Notes under the pieces: generated by a model
Told to the model about the DNA's origin: nothing
The model's input: only the letters and a program-made list of their open reading frames with translations
Database searches by the model: none
Source of the DNA: Atriophallophorus winterbourni
Lineage: Eukaryota > Platyhelminthes > Trematoda > Plagiorchiida > Microphallidae
Length of the DNA stretch: 64,000 bases
Assembly: GCA_013407085.1 (NCBI GenBank)
Contig: JACCGJ010008607.1
Location: 1 to 64,000 of the forward strand
Direction: 5' to 3'
Position numbers and translations under genes: made by a program
In this document: one piece after another, positions 36,764 through 48,314 of the stretch
How positions within the stretch are numbered: the stretch's first letter is position 1
How the letters are laid out: each line of letters starts with the position of its first letter

Positions 36764-37345
36764 TTAAAAAGCACTCGCAATACAAGAGATCACATGTCCG
36801 GATATACACGCAACAAGTGGAATTATAACCTTAATATGTTTTTCACATCCCCCGTACATACAGTGGCCTTCAATGGGTGCCTTGAGTGCTTGACCAGGAA
36901 TCACTATTAAACAAATTCTTACCGAGAAAAAATTACGACGAATATCCACATTATAAAGCGGAATGCTTGGAGCCAGTGAATGCTTGGGTGTTTGAACAAG
37001 ATCCTTGAGTTTTCGACAATGTTTGATGGAGTGATTTTCGCTGTGTATAATTTTAAATGCCAACATTAGATCTGTATTCGCCGTTGGGTAAAAACGTGTA
37101 ATTTTATTTGTTGACGTTCGCTCTTTGAAAGGCGAAATTTCGTAACAAGAGAACGGCTTGGTCGCATCGTGATTAATCCTGTACAATAGTTCGATATCCT
37201 TCCTCAGCCATAGTGCCCATGCTTGGAATAAATATTCCTCAACAGGACGTACATACGTATTATTTAACCGGGGTAAGGTTTCGGGCGTGAAAATCCTGAA
37301 TATCCTTCCGCGAAGACTCAATATACGGCAGGCTTTATTGTACAC
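36764..37345 (-). mobile_element. CR1-like reverse transcriptase C-terminal fragment
   Basis: A 193-codon open frame reads MYNKACRILSLRGRIFRIF, NNTYVRPVEEYLFQAWALWL and DLMLAFKIIHSENHS, the standard thumb region of CR1-type polymerases. The family block between (R-R-A-T-K-L-V-P-G) is decayed to HDATKPFSCYEIS. The three-prime end from about 36900 down carries the interspersed text CCTTGAGTGCTTGACCA, also found at 42240. Confidence 0.75.
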
Positions 37346-37379
37346 TGTCCGCTAATGATGTCCATTTAATTAGAGATAA

Positions 37380-37452
37380 CCGGTAGTAGCTTAGCTGGTA
37401 TATAGTTTGCTGTCTGAACGACTACCACCTTTATACAGGAGTAATCATCCCT
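37380..37452 (+). repeat. tRNA-like Pol III promoter boxes (decayed SINE head or tRNA relic)
   Basis: TAGCTTAGCTGG at 37387-37398 fits the tRNA A box consensus exactly. About 40 bases on, GAGTAATCATCCC at 37439-37451 looks like a mutated B box. Acceptor ends do not pair, so it is not a working tRNA. A tRNA-derived SINE is the likely source. Confidence 0.4.
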
Positions 37453-37769
37453 GCTTTCTAATGCTTTGATATTTTTCCTTCATGTAGGTTGAGATTAATT
37501 AGGCGCGTCAGAGGAGCAGTCACATAAATGCGACACCTGCCAAGCAAGAGGGTGTAATTTTGTCTGCGCCCGGGGACTACTTTTCGTTTAGATTTTAAAG
37601 TTTCCGAAGAGCCATGTATTTATTGGCTGTCATTTGGAAAAGTTGGTAAAACGTGATAATAGTTACAACGCTAAGTATTGATAACAAGTGAGTAAAATGT
37701 TGCTAAAGAAGCTAAATGTTGTTGGGAAGCTCATATTAAGTCACCCTCTGGTAACCAGATTGACGAAAA

Positions 37770-38020
37770 AGCACTGTTTTACTGCATGTACGTGAAAATG
37801 TTGAGCGTGTATTAACCCATGAAACCTTAGATCGTCTCCATACTCGTGATGAGTTCAACAGATTAATCGACCGCCTAGCGAGTGGGAAGGAAGCTGGTTC
37901 TACTCATTTTATCAAATACTGTAGAACATCTTTAATACAGCCACTACCTTGATTGGTTCTACGGTGCTAGATGGAGGAGTGTGTCCACAAGAAACGCCCA
38001 AATTTACCCTTTTTAGAATG
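37770..38020 (+). mobile_element. RTE-like reverse transcriptase fingers fragment
   Basis: Plus-strand text HVENVERVLTHETLDRL, then DEFNRLIDRLASGKEAG, then CRTSLIQPLP aligns with the fingers block of the copies at 11.0 and 19.8 kb (LDELNRVVDRLANGKAPG). Isolated fragment. Confidence 0.65.
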
Positions 38021-38024
38021 AATT

Positions 38025-39235
38025 TCCCATTAAACAATAGAGTATAGTATGATCTTATTGATACTCTTTATATTATTTCCTCTTACTAGATCTTACAAAT
38101 CTATATACCGCTGTTTGGAAAAGGTATGTAGATAATAAATTACGTATATTCTGTAACGAATATTGTATATTCTTCTAGTAATAAATCTCGCTCGAGAATC
38201 TTGCGATTGTGCATTTGAATTTTCAGGAAGTCTTCGATATACAAAGCCTATCCAACAGTTTAAATTCTGCTCCATGTGACTCTGGACTTTAGCGAAATTC
38301 CAAATAAAATTTTCCAATACAACTTTTACTTTCTGATTCCCATGGGATTAATAAAAAATAGGGAAAACATATGCTCGCCCCCAAGTTATATGTGGTGAAA
38401 AATATGTCACTTTTCATTAATAAGTCGACGTGTAAAGCAATTTTCCAGCAAGGATGGCGGATGAATGTGGATTAGACACGTGTTTCCTCATTAAAATTTA
38501 TCATCAGTTCGCAACCTCATTTCATAAACGGACATTGTATAATCCTCTCCGTAAATATTCTGTATAACAATTCAAAACTCCAATTCATCAGAACAATAAA
38601 CGCGCGGAAAGATCATGTTTTATTTAGCCGTACGTTTTGAATCTCAAATGCTGATTTTGAATCTAGAGGCCCTGTGGTCAGGCGCAACATTAATTCCAAA
38701 TTGACTATTAACATCACATTGAACTTGCGCATTTTTGGCTAAATTTTTAAAAGTTAGACCAAAAATAGCCGATTAAATGAGCGATAAACTTATAACCCCC
38801 GATCAGAACACAAACATCCGGACACCACTTGTGAATTTTATCGATTGAGAACAACTCCGTCCATACATCCGGTCGATACCACGCACGCACTTTGACCAAT
38901 TAGAAACGAGTAAAATGAGACCGATCGATCACCGCACCATGAACCCTAGGTGCGTGGATGAGAATGCGCACATTCGCTGTTCCACAGCAGAATAGCAATT
39001 TTACAGCCGTGTGCCGATAGAAAGGCCATCAGTAACGGGACGTGTAATAACGTGTAGCTCTATGAATATACCTTAATTCCAAATAAGCCCAGGGTACCTC
39101 CTTTCAACTCAGCTATCACTATAAAAGTGCAGCTCCCTAAAAAGAAGATTGAACCCCTGCATTCTGGAAATGGAGGGACACAGCGGCTACGGCGATTAAC
39201 GACAACAGGTATTCTTTCCTTCGTTACAAGATGTG
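38025..39235. other. No gene recognised upstream of the receptor gene
   Basis: No supported exon, although the first exon of the receptor gene must lie upstream of 39852 and could be here. Confidence 0.3.
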
Positions 39236-39254
39236 GGTGTTAAGAGCATAATTT

Positions 39255-39575
39255 ATTGGTAACATTTCGCTTCAAACTGTTATGATGGATGAATCGTCGA
39301 GGTTGCCCTCCTAACGCTAAAACAAGTGCTTCGTCAGTTCAAGGGTGTCAGTATGAACAGAGATCAGGTCAACAGATGTCGATCATGCCTCCACACAATC
39401 CAACGTTTAATATGTTACACAGCATGCGTGGGGTGTGTGCTTCAAGCGATGTTATTCTGGTCTGTCAAACACCACCACCTCCTGTTCAGTTCGTTCCCCC
39501 CCTTAGGACTGGCTTCGTGAATGCCATTTGCGTACTGACACCCTTGGTCTGACGTGTTAGAAGCGAAACGATGAA
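39255..39575. repeat. Short element with inverted ends (MITE- or SINE-like)
   Basis: The left end has ATTTCGCTTC and further in AAGGGTGTCAGTA. The right end has TACTGACACCCTT and then GAAGCGAAA, the inverted counterparts. Related text occurs at 13615-13690. Non-coding. Confidence 0.4.
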
Positions 39576-39876
39576 AATAAATTATGATCTAAACGAATAA
39601 TTACAATCTTTGATTTTCGGGCATATGGTTCCTCAATGGGTCACAAACATTTTTACTCCATGGTCTGATACTCGCTTCTAGAGAACAACCAAAATGTGCG
39701 ATACTTTCGGAACCAATTGAACAATTTCTTTCCATTTGTTAGTTGCACATTATATGAAACCAGTGTTGCGCGGATGTTTGCAAACCAAAACGAGGCAGTG
39801 TGTTTCCCTACCGATTTCACAGTGCTAACCTATTATGTTTTCCTGTTTCAGACTGTGGAACGAACGTGGTTGGAAA

Positions 39877-41106
39877 ATGTTGCTAAACGTTTCGCTTGTA
39901 CAGAACGATGAGCTTTCGCGTGTGTTGCCACGCTGGACGGAACTGCTGCACGCTGTTTACGGTCATCCAATTTTTGGAACGCATCGCTTGCTTGGCGTTC
40001 GTGTGTTGTTCACCATGGTCTACGCGATTTTATCGATACTTGGAACGTTGTGCAACATATTTGTGGTCTGCATACTCGTATTCATGCGACATCGAACATT
40101 GAACAATATTACAAACCTGTTTGTGCTCACGTTGGCAATTTCGGACATTCTATTGTGCGGGTTCAACATGCCAATGCAAGCGTATTTCGAGTTGTACGAG
40201 ATGGCGTTCTCGGGCGTCACTTGCAAAATACTGACCAGCATTTTCACTCTCCCTATGCACGTGTCTTGCTTGACAATGCTCCTGATTGCATTCGATCGTT
40301 ACTTGATCATTATTTATCCACATCGCTCGAGAATGTCTCGAAAAGCTGCGATTGTTTTAATACTTCTCGTGACCTTGTTTAGCGTGTTGGCTAGTATACC
40401 GATAATCATGTACACGCAATCCAGTACCCCTATTTGGCCAATCATCGCATCGGATAGGAATTCGAAACCCTCTAGTGTGAGAGATTATTCATACTGCATC
40501 GAGCAATGGCCCAATCCAAACACGCGGCTGACGTATTCATTCCTCACGTTTCTATTGCAATTTTTCTTCCCATTGGTTTTGACCTTGAGCTTGTATGGAC
40601 ATATTTTTGTTCGCTTAAATGTGCGCCCACTCAAGCAAAATGCGCTCGAACGAACAAAACGCACGAACCACATTCTCATACAGATCGTTGCTTGCTTTGT
40701 GATGTGCTGGACACCGTGGACGTGTTTCTCATTATGGTTGGAAACCCAAGCGTATCACACACATCACTGGATATCGACAGGTCCGGTGGAAAAGACTGGA
40801 ACGAATGTGCACATGTTGATATTCGAGCTGATTTCGGCAGTGAATTCCAGTCACACTGTGCACGCGCAACAAAACCAGGCAAATGAAAGCGTGTTAGCGG
40901 ATGACACGAGTCTCCCAAAATTCGGTGTGCCATCAGCGGAGAATATGACCAAACTAATCGATATATTTCTCAAGTTGCTCGCAATGAGTTCGGGGTGTAT
41001 TAACCCGTGGCTTTATGGATGGTTGAATAAATGTTTTTGCTCTTCGAAAGGCAGGCAGTGGAGAAGATTGTTTGCACCAACCTTTGCGCGGCATCATGAC
41101 AAGTGA
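39877..41106 (+). CDS. Class A GPCR, neuropeptide Y/F receptor type
   Basis: A rhodopsin-family receptor for a peptide ligand at the cell surface, coupled to G proteins. Numbering here is from an in-frame ATG at 39835, but that ATG lies in a polypyrimidine tract ending TTTCAG at 39851. A splice acceptor there makes 39877 (residue 15) the better start, or the exon continues a frame from upstream. Seen: TM1 with N74, TM2 LAISD (D104), C130, TM3 ending DRY 154-156, TM4 170-193, TM5 235-258, TM6 CWTP 291-294, TM7 NPWLY 390-394, and Cys 400/402 for palmitoylation. YCIEQWP at 220-226 is the second-loop signature of NPY/NPF receptors. N-glycosylation sites lie near the N-terminus (NVS) and in loop 3. 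The third extracellular loop, about 304-370, is far longer than usual. Confidence 0.85.
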   Translation: MLLNVSLVQNDELSRVLPRWTELLHAVYGHPIFGTHRLLGVRVLFTMVYAILSILGTLCNIFVVCILVFMRHRTLNNITNLFVLTLAISDILLCGFNMPMQAYFELYEMAFSGVTCKILTSIFTLPMHVSCLTMLLIAFDRYLIIIYPHRSRMSRKAAIVLILLVTLFSVLASIPIIMYTQSSTPIWPIIASDRNSKPSSVRDYSYCIEQWPNPNTRLTYSFLTFLLQFFFPLVLTLSLYGHIFVRLNVRPLKQNALERTKRTNHILIQIVACFVMCWTPWTCFSLWLETQAYHTHHWISTGPVEKTGTNVHMLIFELISAVNSSHTVHAQQNQANESVLADDTSLPKFGVPSAENMTKLIDIFLKLLAMSSGCINPWLYGWLNKCFCSSKGRQWRRLFAPTFARHHDK

Positions 41107-41109
41107 TCG

Positions 41110-42050
41110 CCGCTTCAAATTACGCCGACGTTTCTAGCTGCACCGACAAAGCGATTTGATGAAATGAAACATTTGGTGCCACCGGTGAACAAGTCAAAGA
41201 TGAAATCTTTCATGCTCAGTGGAAAATGATTGTAATTACGAACAAACAAAGGTTATATTAACGAATTGTGTTCCGCGTTACCATGCATTCATAATGGCCC
41301 AGTTATCCATAACCAACACGTCATCAACAGTACATAAACAAACACGGGTTGCAAAATATCACGACCAAAAATTATATTAATTACACAAAGGAGTTTGATC
41401 ACAAAACGCAAATGTGACCTTCACTAAGTAAGTCTATTGGCGGAAATAAGGAATGCGGATATCGTGGAACGGTGAGAGGGTCTACAATCAACCCGGAACA
41501 AAATCTTCACTTGTTAACAGAAGAGATACTAGGTTATTTCAACTTTTATTTGATCACGTCAGAGCAATAATATTCACATCGAATAATGAAAGTTTAAGCT
41601 TTGCTTGAGAATTGTGGATTTCTTGGTTCATTACTGCTTGCGAATATAACAAAATACCGCAGCTTGAAAGTGTTCTATCTTTGAGACAACTGTGCTATTC
41701 GTCCATGCTAATTGCCGTGAGGTCAGATGATACTCTTCGAGATTTTATTTGTAAACATAGTTCTTTGCGCCATAGATTCAACAACAAAACAGATCAAAGT
41801 GAAAACCGGGACAGATATGTTCCTAATCAGAGTTCTGGATACTTCATTTGAGTATCAAAGATAGGCGATGGCATTCTTCCTTGTGCGTAGTAAACGCATT
41901 TCACCAGTCGGCTTTCTCTTGTGTTGTGGTATTCGTTTGTGTACGCGATTAGTTTGGAATGGTTGCTCTCAATGATGAATGGGGACACAGTCCACAAGTG
42001 GGATTAATAATGAAGCGAGTGACCTGAAGCCTGTTTAAACAATGTATTCA
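41110..42050. other. Downstream flank of receptor gene; nothing recognised
   Basis: Probably 3' untranslated and intergenic sequence. No clear polyadenylation signal close to the stop at 41106. Confidence 0.3.
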
Positions 42051-42054
42051 ACGT

Positions 42055-42470
42055 TGGAAAAGGGACCGTGGCTTGACTGGATAAATGGTAAACAAGGTTA
42101 TACTTGAATGACACTGTTTCAAGTCCCACTAAACCTAATATTACTGCATCCACCTGATGACGGCAAACAGCCAGAAACCGGTAGTGGAGTGTATTTTTGG
42201 GGGATGTAAGCAACACATCACTTTGGTCATCCATAATCGCCTTGAGTGCTTGACCACGAATCACTATATTATTCTGTGTTTGAACATCGTGGTTTGTTGT
42301 GCGAACCCTGTGCAACATTGGCATTCAAGTATAACCTTGTTTACCATTTACCCACTGTTTCAAGGCTCACTGAAACTAATATTAATCCCTCCACCTGATG
42401 ACGGCAAGCATCCAGAAACCGGTAGTGGAGGGTAATTTCGGGGGCTGTGAACAACACAACAATTTATTTA
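42055..42470. repeat. SINE-like composite repeat with internal inverted and direct copies
   Basis: GTGGCTTGACTGGATAAATGG and, about 40 bases on, TGTTTCAAGTCCC resemble tRNA A and B boxes. The block CCACCTGATGACGGCAA ... GAAACCGGTAGTGGAG occurs twice in direct order (42152-42190, 42390-42430). CATTCAAGTATAACCTTG at 42322 is the inverse of CAAGGTTATACTTGAATG at 42094. The same block is found inverted at 7745 and 16570, tied to CR1 relics. Confidence 0.55.
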
Positions 42471-42659
42471 AAAAAAACAGTAAAACCCTACTACATTAGA
42501 ATGCGAACTATACCACCCAAGCGCATATTACAATGTTAAACGTTCATATTACAGATATGAGGCTTGATTTAAGAGTTCTGTACATAAAATAGTGTATGTG
42601 TATAAAATATCAGTCACTCTTTATTAATATTTCGAAGTGGAGTAAAAATAAAATCATTA

Positions 42660-43605
42660 ATCACTAAAAATACGATCAAGTTCATCTATACCAACGAGAT
42701 CAGCCTTATCAAGAAATGAATCGAACTGTCCGATATTTGTAATGAAACGATGCCGGATAAAGTCGCCATGACTGAAACGTGGTTCCACGCCTCATTGTCT
42801 GACAAAGAACTCGCATTGCCCAGCCTTAATCTATTTTAGCGTGACGGTTTAGGTTATGGAGGATGAGTAACTCCTTACCTCAAGCAGTCGTTTATCTGTT
42901 GAGTTATGAACGACCAGACCCTTGATATACCTGACACACTTTGGTGTTCTGTGACTCTTACTTCAGGATACGAATGCATTGTTGGAGTGATCTATCGTTC
43001 TCCAACAGCAACTGCCGACCAAAACAATAAACTGAACGATTTTTGCTCTATGTGACAACTCGGTACGATACTTAAATATTGTTAATGGGGGATTTTAACT
43101 TTCCGCAGATCTACAGCCGGGATGATCATCTATCAGAGACACTCAACTATCAACGTTGATCCGTCTTGCCTTATAACCACTTTACGGGTTTTACCGTATG
43201 AGCGGATCAGACCGACCGCCTAGATTTTACTTAATACTTACATCAGATCCTACCGCTTTAGAGAATATTGTCTATAAACCACAAATCGGTCGAAGTGATC
43301 AAGTTGTCAAAGAATTCGAGTACGTTTGTAGCGTTAGGCGCAACAGTGACGGAACAAAATTCGTCAGTAGTGTGAACTACCTGGCTATGTTTGCTGAGAT
43401 ACAATGGATTTGTTTTGCAAAACTAGTTTCCACCGATTCGGAATGTCATTGGCTATCTCTCTTACCTGAATACACGTGCTGACTTTTCATATGTATAAAA
43501 CATTTGTGTTGTTTTTTATGAATTCCCTATATTTTTAATCTGTGGTTACTGCAAAGTATTTGCTTTTTGGACCATTAAAACTTTGAATTACTTTGAATTA
43601 CAACA
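42660..43605 (+). mobile_element. CR1-like endonuclease fragment with three-prime tail
   Basis: Plus-strand text TETWFHASLSDKELALP, SGYECIVGVIYRSPTATADQ and NGGF (family GDFN) follows the CR1 endonuclease. Stops are frequent. At 43570-43600 two copies of CTTTGAATTA after ACCATTAAAA match the end of the CR1 insert at 60616, so this is a CR1 three-prime tail with the polymerase missing. Confidence 0.7.
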
Positions 43606-43639
43606 CCTAGAATTTACAATGGACGAACATTCAATGTTC

Positions 43640-44065
43640 GTTCTGAAAAAAATCTTTTGAAAATAATAAATTTATTCTACGAAGCAGGATAAAAATGGAT
43701 GAAATAAAGTGCAAGAGCATGGCAGTTTTATTAAGCAACAAACAGCCCATCCATGGGCACAATTCCCACGACTGATAAACAAAGTTATACGGTTGATTAC
43801 AAATGATAAGCAAGCTTCTCAATCGCATTTGATTTATCAGATGCACCACAATTCAAAGCTCTTATATCGACTCGTAAATGATGGAACGAATACTAAAAAA
43901 GGAGGTTTTGCCTTGAAAATTTCTGCTGATTTCACTGAATCCGTTCAACAGACCAGTGATTTATTAGCAAACTTTTATGCCGGAGGTTTCGCGCCAAAAT
44001 CCACTGAGCTCGTTGAGGAATCCAACACTTAACTCGACCCAAAGTCTTTGAGTGAAGTATTGATT
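43640..44065 (+). mobile_element. CR1-like fragment between endonuclease and polymerase
   Basis: The frame 43709-44032 reads PRLINKVIRLITNDKQAS, SKLLYRLVNDGTNTKKGG and TSDLLANFYAGGF, the connector before the CR1 polymerase (usually A-x-L-L-x-D-F-F-A-S-V-F). It is cut off where the 5S array begins. Confidence 0.65.
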
Positions 44066-44273
44066 ACAACAACGTGCCCTACACAACCGTTCACAATCCG
44101 ACCCGAAATCAATTGCATCGCCTAACACACTAGCTAGCATGGTATAAGAGAAAACGCGTACCACACATTGAACCAGTGTCACACACACTCGGCATCGCCA
44201 ACTTCTACATCAACTAACCGCGTGGGACAAAGCATACGCGAACTTAGCATCGCTTCATTTCAACGCCCAGTAC

Positions 44274-44626
44274 TCTTGAGTAACTAATGACGCTCTGGGA
44301 TCTTTGCCTCCACACTCCATTCAAGTTCAATGGAAAATTGTATGAGCAGATCAAAGGAATTCCAATGGGGTTGCCTATCTCTGGACTGATAGTGGAAGGT
44401 GTAATGTAGAGATTGGAACGCATTACCATTCCTCTAATAGAACCGAAACTTAGGGTACGCTACGTGGACGACACCTTCGTCAAAATCAAGAGATTGCAAG
44501 TCGAATACCCTCATAGACCACTGAATTGTGTCTTCACGGGAATAAAGTTCACGAAAGAAACAGAAATCAACAGGTGCCTACCGTTCTTGGATGTCCTCGT
44601 CACTAGAAGCGACACAGGATTCCTCC
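44274..44626 (+). mobile_element. Penelope-like RT fragment in 5S spacer, insert 1
   Basis: 353 bp between direct repeats 44225-44273 and 44627-44675. It encodes Penelope RT motifs KFNGKLYEQIKGIPMGLPIS, RVRYVDDTF (active-site YVDD) and PFLDVLVTR. Start text is LWDLCLHTPF. One TAG stop after VEGVM. Confidence 0.85.
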
Positions 44627-45227
44627 GGACAAAGCATACGCGAACTTAGCATCGCTTCATTGCAAAGTCCAGTACGCCTGACCTCAACGCGCAAGCCACA
44701 CCCTTCTAACCAATTCCACCCGACTGACGGCCCGTCTACTTCCCCGCCGATGCCCGATCCGGCCATTATTGGGTACAATGGCTGACCGCCTACACACCAC
44801 CATGCCGCCGGAGTGCGTGCGTAGAATGAGCGAAGTGTATTATTAACGCAACGCTCGTGTTTCGCGGTCAAAGCGACGGGTTTGCGAAGTCGCTCGTTGC
44901 GTGTGGTCGTATAGTCGTACGTGCGAGTGATAATTCGATTTTGCGCTTGTGGGTTGCTGTGCCGTGGACTGTGTGCGGAACTCGGCGAGGCTGGCTCGCG
45001 AGAGTGGGAACGAACCGTGCGTGGTTGCGAAAGTAGTGTTCACATGTTTCGCTTTTTCCTATAAACGATCTACTTATTAGTAGTGATGTTTGAAAACAAA
45101 ACGAGGGCGCTTTGTTTGCAAGCGCATTCAGCGACCGTAGGCAGCGTCGCGGGTGGTACGCAAGCATACACACGTTTGCCGAACAATGGGTGCAAAACGT
45201 AGTGAAAATTCGGAGAATTCACTTGCG

Positions 45228-45231
45228 AAAA
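45228..45231 (-). terminator. Pol III T-run after 5S copy 1
   Basis: TTTT directly after the 5S three-prime end on the minus strand. Present after all copies except copy 4, where it is broken to GTGTTC. Confidence 0.8.
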
Positions 45232-45350
45232 CGGCCGCGACACCCGGTATTCCCAGCCGGTCACCCATGCAAGTACTAACCGGGCCCAACGTTGCTTAAC
45301 TTCGGTGATCGGACGAGAACCGGTGTTTCCAACGTGGTATGGTCGCGGCC
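45232..45350 (-). rRNA. 5S rRNA copy 1 (consensus)
   Basis: 5S rRNA of the large ribosomal subunit, about 119 nt. On the minus strand it opens GGCCGCGACCATACCACG and closes GGGTGTCGCGGCC, giving a perfect 9-bp helix I. The internal Pol III control region is present (AAGTTAAGCAACGTTGGGCC, then GGTTAGTACTTGCATGGG). A TTTT terminator follows. Confidence 0.97.
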
Positions 45351-45370
45351 GAACGAGTGCGCACCACAGG

Positions 45371-45380
45371 CCTATATCAA
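45371..45380 (-). promoter_or_regulatory. TATA-like element upstream of 5S
   Basis: TTGATATAGG on the minus strand at positions -21 to -30 of copy 1. It is kept at the same place before essentially every copy, in both spacer classes, which supports a role in Pol III start selection as in other invertebrate 5S genes. Confidence 0.6.
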
Positions 45381-45644
45381 ACCAAACCGACAATAACTAC
45401 GCACCACACACGTACACAACACCTAAACCGCTGCCCGCACAACAACGTGCCCTACACAACCGTTCACAATCCGACCCGAAATCAATTGCATCGCCTAACA
45501 CACTAGCTAGCATGGTATAAGAGAAAACGCGTACCACACATTGAACCAGTGTCACACACTCGGCATCGCCAACTTCTACATCAACTAACCGCGTGGGACA
45601 AAGCATACGCGAACTTAGCATCGCTTCATTTCAACGTCCAGTAC

Positions 45645-45997
45645 TCTTGAGTAACTAATGACGCTCTTGGATCTTTGCTTCCACACTCAATTCAAGTTCA
45701 ATGGAAAATTGTATGAGCAGATCAAAGGAATTCCAATGGGGTTGCCTATCTCTGGACTGATAGTGGAAGGTGTAATGTAGAGATTGGAACGCATTACCAT
45801 TCCTCTAATAGAACCGAAACTTAGGGTACGCTACGTGGACGACACCTTCGTCAAAATCAAGAGATTGCAAGTCGAATACCCTCATAGACCACTGAATTGT
45901 GTCTTCACGGGAATAAAGTTCACGAAAGAAACAGAAATCAACAGGTGCCTACCGTTCTTGGATGTCCTCGTCACTAGAAGCGACACAGGATTCCTCC
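45645..45997 (+). mobile_element. Penelope-like RT fragment in 5S spacer, insert 2
   Basis: Repeats at 45596-45644 and 45998-46046. Haplotype LDLCFHTQF, same TAG stop as insert 1. Confidence 0.85.
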
Positions 45998-46602
45998 GGA
46001 CAAAGCATACGCGAACTTAGCATCGCTTCATTGCAAAGTCCAGTACGCCTGACCTCAACGCGCAAGCCACACCCTTCTAACCAATTCCACCCGACTGACG
46101 GCCCGTCTACTTCCCCGCCGATGCCCGATCCGGCCATTGTTGGGTACAATGGCTGACCGCCTACACACCACCATGCCGCCGGAGTGCGTGCGTAGAATGA
46201 GCGAAGTGTATTATTAACGCAACGCTCGTGTTTCGCGGTCAAAGCGACGGGTTTGCGAAGTCGCTCGTTGCGTGTGGTCGTATAGTCGTACGTGTGAGTG
46301 ATAATTCGATTTTGCGCTTGTGGGTTGCTGTGCCGTGGACTGTGTGCGGAACTCGGCGAGGCTGGCTCGCGAGAGTGGGAACGAACCGTGCGTGGTTGCG
46401 AAAGTAGTGTTCACATGTTTCGCTTTTTCCTATAAACGATCTACTTATTAGTAGTGATGTTTGAAAACAAAACGAGGGCGCTTTGTTTGCAAGCGCATTC
46501 AGCGACCGTAGGCAGCGTCGCGGGTGGTACGCAAGCATACACACGTTTGCCGAACAATGGGTGCAAAACGTAGTGAAAATTCGGAGAATTCACTTGCGAA
46601 AA

Positions 46603-46721
46603 CGGCCGCGACACCCGGTATTCCCAGCCGGTCACCCATGCAAGTACTAACCGGGCCCAACGTTGCTTAACTTCGGTGATCGGACGAGAACCGGTGTTTC
46701 CAACGTGGTATGGTCGCGGCC
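46603..46721 (-). rRNA. 5S rRNA copy 2 (consensus)
   Basis: Identical to copy 1 over the gene. Unit spacing 1371 bp. Confidence 0.97.
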
Positions 46722-47015
46722 GAACGAGTGCGCACCACAGGCCTATATCAAACCAAACCGACAATAACTACGCACCACACACGTACACAACACCTAAACC
46801 GCTGCCCGCACAACAACGTGCCCTACACAACCGTTCACAATCCGCCCCGAAATCAATTGCATCGCCTAACACACTAGCTAGCATGGTATAAGAGAAAACG
46901 CGTACCACACATTGAACCAGTGTCACACACTCGGCATCGCCAACTTCTACATCAACTAACCGCGTGGGACAAAGCATACGCGAACTTAGCATCGCTTCAT
47001 TTCAACGTCCAGTAC

Positions 47016-47364
47016 TCTTGAGTAACTAATGACGCTCTTGGATCTTTGCTTCCACACTCAATTCAAGTTCAATGGAAAATTGTATGAGCAGATCAAAGGA
47101 ATTCCAATGGGGTTGCCTATCTCTGGACTGATAGTGGAAGGTGTAATGTAGAGATTGGAACGCATTACCATTCCTCTAATAGAACCGAAACTTAGGGTAC
47201 GCTACGTGGACGACACCTTCGTCAAAATCAAGAGATTGCAAGTCGAATACCCTCATAGACCACTGAATTGTGTCTCACGGAATAAAAATTCCGAGAGAAA
47301 CATAAATCAACAGGTGCCTACCTTCTGGATGTCCCGTCACTAGAAGCGACACAGGATTGCCTCC
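47016..47364 (+). mobile_element. Penelope-like RT fragment in 5S spacer, insert 3
   Basis: LDLCFHTQF haplotype. The last third (after 47275) has several small indels, and the right repeat at 47365 is damaged. The downstream spacer is type B, so this insert sits at an A/B junction. Confidence 0.8.
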
Positions 47365-47951
47365 GACAAAGCATACGCGACACTTAGCATCGCTTCCTTG
47401 CAAAGTCCAGTACGCCTGACTCAACACGCAAGCCACACCCTGCTAACCCATTCCACCCGACTGACGGCCCGTCTACTTGCCCGCCGATGCCCGATCCGGC
47501 CATTGTTGAGTACAATGGCTGCCCGCCTACACACGACCATGCAGCCGGAGTGCGTGCGTAGAATGAGCGAACTGTATTGTTAACGCAACGCTGGTGTTTC
47601 GCGGTCAATGCGACGGGTTTGCGAAGTCGCTGGTGGCGTGTGCTCGTATAGTCAGTCGTACGTGTGAGTGATATTTGGATTTTGCGCTTGTCGGTTGCTG
47701 TGCGCTGGACTGTATGCCGAACTGGGCGAGTCTGGCTCGCGTGGGTGGTAAAGTAGTGTTCAGACGTTCCGCTTCTTTCCTATAAACGCTCTACTAATTA
47801 GTAGTGATGTTTGAAACAAAACGATGGCGCTTTGTTTGCAAGCTCATTCAGCGACGGTAGACAGCGCCGCGGGTGGTACGCAAGCATACACCCGTTTGTC
47901 GAGCAATGGGCGCAAAACGTAGTGAAAATTCCGGGGATTCACTTGCGAAAA

Positions 47952-48070
47952 CGGCCGCGACACCCGGTATTCCCAGCCGGTCACCCATGCAAGTACTAAC
48001 CGGGCCCAACGTTGCTTAACTTCGGTGATCGGACGAGAACCGGTGTTTCCAACGTGGTATGGTCGCGGCC
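47952..48070 (-). rRNA. 5S rRNA copy 3 (consensus, type B spacer)
   Basis: Same gene sequence as copy 1, but the adjoining spacer is type B with a 24-bp deletion shared only with copy 6. Confidence 0.97.
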
Positions 48071-48314
48071 GAACGAGTGCGCACCACAGGCCTATATCAA
48101 ACCAAACCCACAATAACTACGCACCGCACGCGTACACAACACCTAAACCGCTGCCCGCAAAACTACGTGCCGTACACAACCGTTCACATTCCGCGCGCAA
48201 ACAATTGCATCGCCTAACAGACTAGCTAGCGTGGTATAAGAGAAAACGCGTACCACAAATCGAACCTGTGTCACACACCCAGCATCTACAACTTCTACAT
48301 CAACTAACCGCGTG

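Noticed and set aside
39288..39552. 87-codon plus-strand ORF upstream of the receptor
   Set aside because: Lies within a short repeat with inverted ends, so it is not a gene.
40476..40933. ORFs on other frames and the minus strand inside the receptor gene
   Set aside because: Shadows of the GPCR frame.
44843..45393. Long minus-strand ORFs of 66-107 codons repeated in every 5S unit
   Set aside because: They overlap the 5S gene and GC-rich spacer, and repeat only because the unit repeats. No protein-like constraint is seen.
45449..45540. AACCGTTC ... GCATG followed by GTATAAG in each 5S spacer, reminiscent of a spliced-leader RNA gene with a donor after ATG
   Set aside because: The putative leader would be 57 nt (fluke leaders are about 36-37), and no Sm-binding site (AATTTTTGG-like) follows. 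Not supported as an SL RNA.
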